DNA of 64,000 nucleotides from Saccharibacillus sp. CPCC 101409. GTDB lineage: Bacteria; Bacillota; Bacilli; Paenibacillales; Paenibacillaceae. Location of the stretch: NCBI RefSeq assembly GCF_030518235.1, contig NZ_JAULSA010000004.1, positions 372,001 to 436,000 on the forward strand, read 5' to 3'. The notes beneath the pieces were generated by a model. The model searched no databases. It was given only the letters and a program-made list of their open reading frames with translations, and was not told the DNA's origin. Position numbers and translations under genes: made by a program. Below are positions 9,219 to 23,000 of the stretch, piece by piece; within the stretch, counting starts at the first letter, position 1, and each line of letters opens with the position of its first letter.

Positions 9219-10061
9219 TCAGCCCAGATAGGCGGGAAACGTCTGGAGCGGGTTGTCGACACGGCGAATCTTGAATACGATATGCACGATCAAAGCCGCA
9301 ATCACGAAGAAGCTGATCTGCATAATTTGGACCTGCGGATTGAAGTAATACAGCTCGATCTGGCTTCCCGTCGCTACCAGCCAGAAAGCCAGCAGGTAAA
9401 ACAGCAGCGTGCCCCGGGTCGCATTGAAGATATAACTTTGGAAAACGACGAAAGCCATAAGCTGGACGACATAGTAGAAATAAGTCGTCGTGGTGCCGAA
9501 CGAAGAGATCAGGTAGCCCGGCAGCACCCACAGCCCGAACAGGAAACCGGTAAGCAGGCTGCTGGTGATGTTGTTCTTGAATTTGCCCTGCAAAAACGGA
9601 AGCAGGAACCCGATCCAGCCGAACACGCCGCCGATCAATCCCGTTTCTTTAAAAAGGTTCAACAAACCGTTCCCGATCATTTGCGGTACACTGTATGTAA
9701 TCTTCGGCACGGCCAGCCCGAACAGCAGGGAGCCGAAGTGCATGCTGCTGGCGAACAGCGCGGCGATCAGCACGATCAGCGGAATCCAGAACAGGTCTTT
9801 GCGGCGCGGAACCAGTCTTGCGAACATGCCTTTGACCGCGGGCCAGCCCCCCATCGCATAGCATGTAATCAGACCGGCAAAAGACGGCGAATACAGGGCC
9901 AGGATCGCCAGCGGGTGCGTCAGCGTAAGCGGACCGGTAATCGGCACGATAAAGTCCGAGAAGAACAGGAACAAGATCGCCACGCCGTAGCAGGCCCCGA
10001 ACGAAATCGCCAGAAACAAATACAGATATTTGTTGGACGGGCTTCCCTCGATGGTCTTCAT
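9219..10061 (-). CDS. CPBP-like integral membrane protein lacking the catalytic residues (pseudoenzyme)
   Basis: A 280-residue membrane protein with about eight hydrophobic segments. Residues 142-184 align by eye with the CPBP (CAAX protease and bacteriocin-processing, Abi) core. The usual GEEIGWRGxxLPxLQ is here GGVFGWIGFLLPFLQ (144-158), so both glutamates are G145 and V146 and the arginine is I150. The second motif, normally LWHLP, is LWVLP with V179 in place of the histidine. The scaffold residues G, W, P and Q are kept while every proposed metal or catalytic residue is gone. It overlaps the ACP gene by 4 bp (ATGA) and lies inside the operon. Immunity or a membrane-anchoring role are guesses. 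Confidence 0.75.
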   Translation of the reverse strand: MKTIEGSPSNKYLYLFLAISFGACYGVAILFLFFSDFIVPITGPLTLTHPLAILALYSPSFAGLITCYAMGGWPAVKGMFARLVPRRKDLFWIPLIVLIAALFASSMHFGSLLFGLAVPKITYSVPQMIGNGLLNLFKETGLIGGVFGWIGFLLPFLQGKFKNNITSSLLTGFLFGLWVLPGYLISSFGTTTTYFYYVVQLMAFVVFQSYIFNATRGTLLFYLLAFWLVATGSQIELYYFNPQVQIMQISFFVIAALIVHIVFKIRRVDNPLQTFPAYLG

Positions 10062-10321
10062 ACTTGTCCTCCTCTAGCCGGTGATTTGCGTTCGATCAGC
10101 GCAAGCAGACGGTTGACGGTGCTAAAATGCTTCAAGTCCAGGTCTTCGTTCTCAAGCTCGATATCGAATTCGCATTCCACAAAGTCGACCAGCCGCATCG
10201 CAAACAGGGAATTCACAAAGCGAAGCGCGAAGTAGTCGTCGTCGTCGGCCAGAGCCGCGCCTTCGCTGTCCAGCGTCAGATTGTCCTCGATAAACGCGCG
10301 AATCTTCTCCCGATCTTCCAT
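10058..10321 (-). CDS. Acyl carrier protein for the glycerate-derived extender unit (FkbJ-like)
   Basis: An 87-residue carrier protein. The phosphopantetheine serine is Ser38 in RFVNSLFAMRLVDFVE, a form typical of FkbJ/ZmaD-type carriers (NSLF in place of the common DSL). The gene lies 15 bp after the FkbH-like gene and overlaps the next gene by 4 bp. By analogy with FK520 and zwittermicin pathways, FkbH loads a glyceryl group here, which dehydrogenases then oxidise to hydroxymalonyl-ACP. Confidence is high for a carrier protein and somewhat lower for this exact role. Confidence 0.88.
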   Translation of the reverse strand: MEDREKIRAFIEDNLTLDSEGAALADDDDYFALRFVNSLFAMRLVDFVECEFDIELENEDLDLKHFSTVNRLLALIERKSPARGGQV

Positions 10322-10336
10322 GCTGATTCCTCCTCG

Positions 10337-11383
<1,047 letters not shown>

Positions 11384-11399
11384 CGTTTCGCGCCTCCTT

Positions 11400-12254
11400 T
11401 TAAGCGTATGAGTAAAAGCCTTTTCCGCTTTTGCGGCCCGTTTCTCCGGCATCCACCTTCTTGCGCAGCAGCGGACAGCAGCGGAACTTGGAATCCTGAT
11501 AGCTCCGGTACAGAACGTCCAGCGATCTGACGACCGTATCGAGCCCGATCAGGTCGGCGGTCGCGAGCGGCCCCATATCGTGTTTGAAGCCGTGCTTCAT
11601 GATCGCGTCGACCTGCTCGGCGGAAGCGATGCCGTCCTGCACGATAAAGGCGGCTTCGTTCATCAGCAGGTGCGACAAGCGGTTGGACACGAATCCGGGG
11701 AGATCGTCGATCACGACGGGATTCTTGTTCATCGAGCGCAAAAACTCGACGATCCGTTCTTCCGTTTCCGGCGACGTATGATGCCCGCGGATGACTTCGA
11801 CCATGCGTTTGACGGGCACCGGATTCATCAGATGCACGCCGATCGCCCGATCGGGACGCGGCAGATGCGAGGCCAGCCGCGTGATCGAAATGCAGCTGGT
11901 ATTCAGCGCGTACAGCGCGTCTTCCCGGCAGCGCGCTCCGAGCCGCCCGTACTCTTTCGTTTTGACGGCTTCGTCTTCCGTAACGTTCTCGATCACGATG
12001 TCGGCTTGTTCGAATCCTTCGTAGCCGGCCTGCACCGAGATCCGGTCCATAATGTCTCGCAGCGGTACGCTTCCGTAAGTCGAATCCATCAGGCAGGCGG
12101 AGCGGTATTCGCGCTTGATATGGCCCGCCGCTTCCTTCAGGGCGCGCTCGTCGATATCTTTGAGCAGCACGCGGCAGCCGTATTTGGCCGCTTCCAGAGC
12201 TGTGGCGCAGCCCATCAGACCGGCGCCGACCACGGAGATGGTACGATGTTCCAT
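11400..12254 (-). CDS. 3-hydroxyacyl-CoA dehydrogenase family protein (FkbK/ZmaG-like)
   Basis: This 284-residue NAD(P)-dependent dehydrogenase has a Rossmann motif at the N-terminus (VVGAGLMG, G10-G15), ALNTSCISIT and the conserved HLMNPVPVKRMVEVIRG block around residue 140, and ends in the typical GRKSGKGFYSY. In methoxymalonyl- or hydroxymalonyl-ACP pathways such enzymes oxidise the primary alcohol of glyceryl-ACP. A role in ordinary butyrate metabolism is unlikely given its position, 16 bp before the FkbH-like gene and 33 bp after the aminotransferase gene. Confidence 0.92.
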   Translation of the reverse strand: MEHRTISVVGAGLMGCATALEAAKYGCRVLLKDIDERALKEAAGHIKREYRSACLMDSTYGSVPLRDIMDRISVQAGYEGFEQADIVIENVTEDEAVKTKEYGRLGARCREDALYALNTSCISITRLASHLPRPDRAIGVHLMNPVPVKRMVEVIRGHHTSPETEERIVEFLRSMNKNPVVIDDLPGFVSNRLSHLLMNEAAFIVQDGIASAEQVDAIMKHGFKHDMGPLATADLIGLDTVVRSLDVLYRSYQDSKFRCCPLLRKKVDAGETGRKSGKGFYSYA

Positions 12255-12287
12255 GATTATTCTCCTTCCGACTTCTGGCGCCGTCTT

Positions 12288-13607
12288 TTAGATAAGCTCG
12301 TCGTACAATTCCTTCGTCTCGGCAATCGCCGCGCCCACGCGTTCGCGGAACCAGGCGACATCCCGGGGCTCCAGCATAATATTGGGATACATTCTGGAGA
12401 TGGAAGAAACGAGTATGCCGTGCTGCGCCAATTTGTTGTTCAAGATAATATCCAGCGACATCAGCTCGAACGTGTACTGCGAAGTGCGGGTCAACGGTTC
12501 GTTGCAGCAGTGATACGAAGCGCAGCCCGGAGGCCCCTGGACGATCAGCGGCAGGCCGGCCCCGGCGGCTTCGGCCAGCAGCACGTCGTGCAGAATGCCT
12601 GCCGTGTCGTTCATGGCTTCGAGCGCGCGGCCTTGATCGCGGCCGAGAATATCGAGCGTCGCCACGATCGCGGCGGTCCCCAGCGGGTAGCCGTTGAACG
12701 TGCCGGCGTGGATAACCCGTTTGTCCACCAGCAGCTTCATGATTTCTTCTTTGCCGACCAGCGCCGATACCGGAACGCCTCCCCCGCCGATCGCTTTGCC
12801 GAGCGTGGTCAGGTCGGGCTTGACGCCGAACGTTTCCTGCGCGCCGCCCAGACCCATCCGGAAGCCGGTAATGATCTCGTCGAAGATCAGCACCACTTCG
12901 TATTCGTCGCACAGGTCCCTGACTTGCTGCAGATAGCCTTCCGCCGGCATCACGCCTCCGCCGTTCACGCATACCGGCTCCATGATTACGGCGGCGATAT
13001 CGGCGGCTTCGGCCTTCAGCAGCGCCTCCAGCGCGTCGGCGTCGTTCCACGGAAGCAGATACGATTGCGATTCCAGCGAATCGCGCGCCCGGCCCTGCGT
13101 GCCTTTCAGATCGCCGAAGTAATCGGATGGAATCGGCGCTCCGACGCGCGGCGTCCGACCGCCCATGATATTGTCCGCGTTGCCGTGGTAATGCCCTTCG
13201 AAGCGCACAAACCGGTTGCGTCCGGTCCACGCTCTGGCCAGGCGGAGCGCGTTCTGCACGATCTCCGTGCCGGACAGGCCGAAGCGGATCATCTCGGCGG
13301 AAGGCACGTAACGATGGATTTGCTCCAGCGCTTCCGCGTCCATATCGCAGTGGCTCACGGAAAGCACCCGGTCGATCGTTTCTTTCAAGCGTTCGTTGTA
13401 CTCGGGATGGCCGTGCCCGACGATCAGCGCGCCGAAGCGCGCGTACAAATCCAGGTACTCCTTGCCGTCCATATCCGTGACGCGGCTTCCCTGCGCGCCG
13501 CGAAAATGAATCGGGGTCTCCTCCCAGGGCAGATGGAAGTTGTAATGGACGCCTCCCGGCAGCAGCCGCTTAACCTGTTGATTGTAGGCCGTCATCTTCG
13601 CAATCAT
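12288..13607 (-). CDS. Class III PLP aminotransferase (GSA-aminomutase-like), probable beta-aminating tailoring enzyme
   Basis: A 439-residue fold-type I PLP enzyme with the architecture of glutamate-1-semialdehyde aminomutase. Markers are LPGGVHYNF near the N-terminus, YLDLYARFGALIVGHGHP, SGTEIVQNALRLARA, FDEIITGFRMGLGGAQ, and the Schiff-base lysine K271 in TTLGKAIGGG. GAGGAG precedes the ATG by 8 bp. Known relatives fused into MycA/ItuA (the AMT domain) convert a beta-keto acyl thioester into a beta-amino one. Here the enzyme is free-standing, next to a discrete acyltransferase and near an FAAL-T-KS protein. A heme-pathway HemL is less likely, because the gene is embedded in the biosynthetic operon. 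Confidence 0.9.
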   Translation of the reverse strand: MIAKMTAYNQQVKRLLPGGVHYNFHLPWEETPIHFRGAQGSRVTDMDGKEYLDLYARFGALIVGHGHPEYNERLKETIDRVLSVSHCDMDAEALEQIHRYVPSAEMIRFGLSGTEIVQNALRLARAWTGRNRFVRFEGHYHGNADNIMGGRTPRVGAPIPSDYFGDLKGTQGRARDSLESQSYLLPWNDADALEALLKAEAADIAAVIMEPVCVNGGGVMPAEGYLQQVRDLCDEYEVVLIFDEIITGFRMGLGGAQETFGVKPDLTTLGKAIGGGGVPVSALVGKEEIMKLLVDKRVIHAGTFNGYPLGTAAIVATLDILGRDQGRALEAMNDTAGILHDVLLAEAAGAGLPLIVQGPPGCASYHCCNEPLTRTSQYTFELMSLDIILNNKLAQHGILVSSISRMYPNIMLEPRDVAWFRERVGAAIAETKELYDELI

Positions 13608-13622
13608 TCCGCATGCTCCTCT

Positions 13623-14594
13623 CTAAATTCGAACGTTCGCCGGATCCGGGTCCGCCGCGAATCGCGCGATCAATTCGCGGCGTTCTTCCGGTTCGTCGAA
13701 CGCGTAAGCTCGGCCCAGCGCCGGATTCTCCATGACCAGATTGCGGACGGTCCGGCCGGGTCCGGCATCGACCCATAATCGCACGCCTCGGTCCTTCAGC
13801 GCGGCCAGCGCCTGGTTCCACAGCACGGGGCGCACGAGCTGCCCGCTCAGCGCTTTGCGGATCCGATCTTCGCTTTCCAGCAGCCCGCCCGTAACGGTCG
13901 ACCAGACCGGAAATCTCGGCCGCCGCAGCGGAATCTCCGCCACCAGGCTGTCCAGTTCTTCCTGGACGAACGCCATCAGCATGCTGTGGTAAGGCGCATC
14001 GGCTTTCATCGGAATCATGCGAAACGGGATAAGCTCCCCGCCTGCGGCGTCCACCGGGTCTTCCAGCAGCTTCATTCCCGCGGCCGTGCCGGCCACGATA
14101 AACTGCCGCGGCGAGTTATAACCGGATACCGCGACATATTCTTGTTCCCTGACCTGCGCGGCGGCCTGCACCAGAACCGCTTGATCCATATCGACCACGA
14201 TCCCTGCGCGGCCGCGATTCTCCAGCACGGCGCGATGCATCAGTTCTCCGCGGCGCGAAGCGTAGCGGACCGCGTCCGCCAGCGTGATCGCGCCCGCCGC
14301 GGCGAGCGCCGTGATCTCGCCCAGGCTGTGGCCGGCGGCGCAATCCGGCGGCGCTCCCGCAAGCCGTTCGTAAGCGCCGGCCAGCGCGTACCCGGCCGCC
14401 ACGACCGCGGGCTGCGCATAAGCCGAAGAGCTTAGCCGCTCGAACGGCCCGCTGTCGATCAGCTTGAGCAGATCCAATCCGAGCGCTTCGCCCGCTTCGG
14501 CGAATACGGCGGCCGCCTGCGGGTCTTCGTCCGCCAGTTGGCGGCACATGCCGATATACTGGCTGCCCTGCCCGGGAAACAGCAGCGCCAGCAT
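13623..14594 (-). CDS. Discrete (trans-acting) acyltransferase, FabD/FenF/ZmaF-like
   Basis: A 323-residue acyltransferase with FPGQGSQ at residues 7-13 and the nucleophile motif GHSLGE with Ser90. The following arginine is in SRRGELMHRA and the histidine in APYHSMLM. YHS replaces the FHS common in malonyl-specific enzymes, so specificity is open. The ATG shares one base with the TGA of the upstream dehydrogenase gene (TGATG), which indicates coupling. Two ketosynthase modules in the cluster lack a working AT (the FAAL-T-KS protein and the second KS of the large synthetase). This enzyme is therefore the obvious donor, with malonyl as for FenF or hydroxymalonyl from ACP as for ZmaF. Confidence 0.92.
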   Translation of the reverse strand: MLALLFPGQGSQYIGMCRQLADEDPQAAAVFAEAGEALGLDLLKLIDSGPFERLSSSAYAQPAVVAAGYALAGAYERLAGAPPDCAAGHSLGEITALAAAGAITLADAVRYASRRGELMHRAVLENRGRAGIVVDMDQAVLVQAAAQVREQEYVAVSGYNSPRQFIVAGTAAGMKLLEDPVDAAGGELIPFRMIPMKADAPYHSMLMAFVQEELDSLVAEIPLRRPRFPVWSTVTGGLLESEDRIRKALSGQLVRPVLWNQALAALKDRGVRLWVDAGPGRTVRNLVMENPALGRAYAFDEPEERRELIARFAADPDPANVRI

Positions 14595-15754
14595 CAGGCT
14601 TTGCCTCCGCGCTTGTGGTACTTCTTCAATCCGTAATGCGCGATCATTTCCTGCTGCATCTGCGACGAGCCTTCGATGATCTCCAGCACTTTCGCTTCGC
14701 GGTAAAGTCTTTCCACCGGATACCGGTCGGTGAAGCCGTTCGCCCCGTGGACCTGGAGCGCGTCGTTTGCGACTTCGACCGCGACTTTCGAAGCGAAGTA
14801 CTTGGCGATCGTCGTCTCGATGACGGCTTCCGGACTGCGGTTTGCCCGCAGTTCGCCCGCCCGCAGGCACAGCGCCCGCGCCGCGTGGATCTTGGTCGTC
14901 GCGTCGCCGATCATGCCGCGAATCAACTGGAATTGATTGAGCCGCTGGCCGAACTGGACCCGTTTGCGCGAATACGCGACCATGGCTTCGAGCGCTTCCT
15001 GGGCAATCGCGAGTCCGGCCCAGGCGATGCTGTACCGGCCGTGATCCAGCGCGGAAGTCACGACGTATTCGAATCCGTCGTTCAACCGACCGATCACATG
15101 GTCTTTGGGCACGCGAACTTCGGTCAGCTCGATCTCCGCCAGTTCCGTTTCCCGCGCCGCCATCAGCCCTTCGATCCGCCGCGTCTCGACCCCGCCGAAA
15201 TCGCGCTCGACCCAAAAGGCCGTACTCCGGCCGTTATTCTCGGCCACGATGACGAACACATCGGCAATCGCTCCGAACGTAATCCATTTCTTGCTGCCGT
15301 TGAGCACATACGCGTCTGCTTCCTCGCGCCAGTTCGTCCGGATATTTTTGGCGTCCGAGCCGATCTCCGGCTCCGACAAGCCGAAAGCCGAGAGCCATTC
15401 GCCGGAAGAAAGCTTCGGCAGCCAGTCCGCTTTTTGCTTGTCCGTACCGAACCGCAGCAGCGTCTCGCCGACCAGCGACGTGTGCACCGTAATCAGGCTG
15501 CGCACCGCGGGCGAAGCTTTGCCGAACAATTCCGTGAACCGCCCGTAATCCACGGGGTTCAGCTCCAGTCCGCCGTACTCGCTCGGCCAGGAAGCGGCCA
15601 GATACCCGCGCTCCGCCATCGCGCGGATCGTTTCGCGCGGAATACTTTCCCGCTGCTTGAAGTCGTGCAGAAAAGGGCGGATTTCCCGGTCGACGAAGCT
15701 TTCCGCTTCCCGCAAAATTTCTTGCGCGCCTTGTACTTCCACCTGTGTGCTCAT
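14594..15754 (-). CDS. Acyl-CoA dehydrogenase family flavoprotein (FkbI-like)
   Basis: A 386-residue flavoprotein of the acyl-CoA dehydrogenase fold: FGLSEPEIGSDA and NGSKKWITFGA in the flavin region, RVQFGQRLNQFQ, LQVHGANGFTDRYPVERLYREAKVLEIIEGSSQ near the C-terminus, and the probable catalytic base at about Glu361. The ATG overlaps the carrier gene stop in an ATGA. FkbI-type enzymes oxidise the aldehyde on the extender ACP to the carboxylate, and this protein fits that missing step beside FkbH, FkbK and FkbJ homologues. The alternative is acyl-chain desaturation on the neighbouring carrier protein. Confidence 0.92.
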   Translation of the reverse strand: MSTQVEVQGAQEILREAESFVDREIRPFLHDFKQRESIPRETIRAMAERGYLAASWPSEYGGLELNPVDYGRFTELFGKASPAVRSLITVHTSLVGETLLRFGTDKQKADWLPKLSSGEWLSAFGLSEPEIGSDAKNIRTNWREEADAYVLNGSKKWITFGAIADVFVIVAENNGRSTAFWVERDFGGVETRRIEGLMAARETELAEIELTEVRVPKDHVIGRLNDGFEYVVTSALDHGRYSIAWAGLAIAQEALEAMVAYSRKRVQFGQRLNQFQLIRGMIGDATTKIHAARALCLRAGELRANRSPEAVIETTIAKYFASKVAVEVANDALQVHGANGFTDRYPVERLYREAKVLEIIEGSSQMQQEMIAHYGLKKYHKRGGKA

Positions 15755-15985
15755 TCCGGCACCTTCTCCAGCAGGCATTCATGCACGTGGCCCGCGAACT
15801 CGGCGATCGTTTTGTATTCGAACAAAGCGACCGGGCTGATCTCCGCTTCAAAGCGTTTGCGAACCCGGTTGATGATCTTGAGCGCCTGCACCGAAGACAT
15901 GCCGATCTTCAAAAAGTTCAGGTTCTCGTCAATATCGTCCGGCTCTACGCTCAAAGCCGCGCCGATCTCCGACTTCATAAACTGT

Positions 15986-16005
<20 letters not shown>
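15751..16005 (-). CDS. Discrete acyl carrier protein (PKS type)
   Basis: An 84-residue carrier protein with the attachment serine at Ser38 in KIGMSSVQALKIINRV and an acidic helix II-III region. It overlaps the end of the FAAL-T-KS gene by 20 bp and the dehydrogenase by 4 bp, so all three are translationally linked. The FAAL-T-KS protein stops right after its ketosynthase linker with no downstream carrier. This free ACP is probably the acceptor for that elongation, replacing the second ACP of MycA-type proteins. It could also serve the FkbI-like enzyme. Confidence 0.88.
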
Positions 16006-20057
<4,052 letters not shown>

Positions 20058-20065
<8 letters not shown>

Positions 20066-23000
20066 TTTCAGCCTCCAATGCTGTGTAGTCGGTTTCCCGG
20101 ATATCGATATCGGCGATGTCCGGGAACCTTTCTTGCAGCAGAACGCGCAGACGCTGCGCATTCAGCCCGGTCGAGCAGGACAGCGCTGCGTAAATCCGTT
20201 CCTCGTCGTAGTAAACAACAAGTTCCGCTTCCGCCAGACGATCGTCCGAACGGCCGTATGCCCGATGGATCGGCGCCCGGTCGGACGGAACGAAGCCCTG
20301 GAAATTCAGCAGCAGCGCCGGGCAGGCCCGTTCCCGCGAAGCATACACATCGCGCAGTATTCCGCACAGCATCGGAAACCGTTCGGCCTGCGCGTCTTCC
20401 TGGGCCAGCGACATAAAGTTGATCGAACGGTCCTTCGCCAATCCGATACGCCGCATTGCTTCTTCTTCCGGCAGAGCGCCGGCTTCGAACGCCAGCGGAA
20501 CCAGATCGAGAAATTCGCCGACGCAATCGTAGAACCGGCGTCCGCCGTATTCGCGTCCGTAATGAACCAGCATCGCCGGCAGCATCGCCGTTTCGGCGTA
20601 AGCGGATATCGCCTGCGCGAACCGTTCCATCACTTCCCAGCCGCTTGGCGTACCGCCCGTTCCTTCGACCGGAAGCGTCATGCACAGTTCGCAAGCTTGC
20701 CGGTCCGGAACCGAAGCCAGACTTTGCGGGAAGGTTCGGCTGCTTTCCCTCCATGCTTCAAGTCCGTAGCGTTCCACGATATCCGCTTCTTCGATCCCGG
20801 AAGGGCCGGCGTGCAGCAGGGACACGTAATCCGAATAGTCGGCTTTCGGCGAAGAAGCGGCGCGCCGCGCAGCTTGCGGACGATGATCCGCAGCTCCCCG
20901 GTTCCGCTCTATCAAACCGCGGGCGATAATATCGGCGCTCATGCCGTCAAACGCCAGATGATCGACGCCCCATAGAATGCGGTATTCGCCGTCGCCGACC
21001 TGCGCGGCGCAAAGCCGCCAGGAAAGCTCGCCGTCCGGGTAAGGCGCTTCGAATACGGCCTCCCCGATCAGATCAAGCGCGCGGCTTGTTTGGTCCGGCG
21101 CGAACCGCCGCAGGTCGATATACGGAATCTGCCGCCGGACAAGGGCGGATACCGCTTCGGCGTCGCAGACCCGCCAGTAAAGCCGCCCGTTCTCCCGCTC
21201 CGCGATACTGCGCAGAAGCTGGTGCCCGGCGATCGTCTCCGCCAGCAGGGCCGACAGTTCACGATGATTGCCCTGCCGACTCAGCGTTACCGCAAAGCCG
21301 CTCGTTCGGGAAGTTTTGAACGAATGGGCGATCTGAATCGGCGCAAACGGAAAGCGTTCCGGCGAAGGCGCGGAGGACAGCAGGGCCGACAACTGCCGGC
21401 TGCTTTCCGGCAAACCGCGGGCAAAGCGTTCGACTTCTTCCCACTCCGCCCGAGGCCCGCGCGCCGCCGTTTCTTCGGTTTCTTCGAGCTTCGGGCCGTT
21501 TGCAGCCTGACCCGGCGCAGGTTCGGAAGACTCCGCATCCTTTCGCGGTCTCTCCTCGACAAGCAGCGCCAGCGATTCCGCGGTCGGATAACGGAACAGG
21601 TCGTTCACGCCGAGATCCATGCCCGCTTTGCGCAGCTTCTGGATCAAAGCGACGGCTTTGAGCGACTGGCCACCCTGTTCGAAAAAGTCGTCCGTGACGC
21701 CGATTCGGCTGTGTCCCAGCAAGGTTCTCATCTCGCTCAGGATCGTATCTTCCGCGCCGGACGCGCCGGCTTCCGCAGAAGCCGGCTCTTCGGCGGCCGC
21801 GGGAACGGGCAGCGCCCGGCGGTCGATCTTGCCGTTGCCCGTCAGCGGCAGCGCTTCAAGTTCGATCAGATGCGCCGGAATCATGAATGCCGGCAGCACG
21901 GAGCGCAGGCTTCGGGCGATCGCTTCCGGACGAATATCCGCTTCGGCCCGGCCGGTGTAGTAGGCGGCGATACTGCGGCTTCCCGCGGTATCGGCAATCG
22001 CGACGACGATCGTGTCGCGAATGCCCTCGATCTCGCGGATCCGCGCTTCAATCTCGCCCAGTTCTACCCGGAAGCCGCGGATCTTGACCTGGAAGTCGCT
22101 TCGGTCCCGGAAGACCAGGTTGCCGTCGGGCAGCTGCACCACCCGGTCTCCGGTTCGATACATCGTCCCTCCCGGGTAAAAAGGATCGGGCAGAAAACGC
22201 GTACGCGTCAGTTCTTCGCGATTCAGGTATCCCTGAGCCACGCCTTCCCCTCCGATATACAGCTCGCCCTCCGTGCCCGCCGGCACAGGCTGCCGCTGAA
22301 GATCGAGCACGTAGAGCCGCGTATTGGACAGCGCCCGGCCGATCGGCACGCTGCCCGAGTAGCCTTCGCGGGCGTCGAGCGGATAATAGGAAGCGATAAA
22401 GGTCGTTTCCGTCGGGCCGTACACATGCAGCAGCCGCCCCGGTCCGAGCCGCTCCAAAGCCCGGTTCACATGCGGAATCGAAGCTTGTTCCCCGCCGAAC
22501 AGCACCTGCCGCACGCCGTCCAGGCATCCGACGTCCCAGTCGACCAGCATATTGAACAGCGCCGTCGTCACGAAAAACACCGTGATTCGCCGCCCGCGGA
22601 TCAACGCGGTCAATCGTTCGGGATCGGCAATATCTTCCCTGGTCGCCTGGACGAGTGCCGCTCCGTTAAGCAGCGAACCGAAAATATCGAATACCGAACC
22701 GTCGAACGCGTAATTCGATAATTGAAGCACCCGGTCTTCGGGAGATATGCGGATATAATTCGTATTCAGCACCGCTTTGAGCACACTGCGATGGCTAACG
22801 ACAATACCTTTCGGCGCGCCCGTCGACCCCGACGTGTACATCACGTACGCCGGATCTTCCGGGGCCGCCTCCACATGCGCGATGCGCGGATAACGGAATG
22901 CGGGATCGTAGCTTTCCCGGACAAAAGCTTCCGGCGATAAGCGCGCAACGCCCGGCGTCAGGTCCGACGCTTTGTCCGTCTCCGTCAGCAGCAGCTCCGC

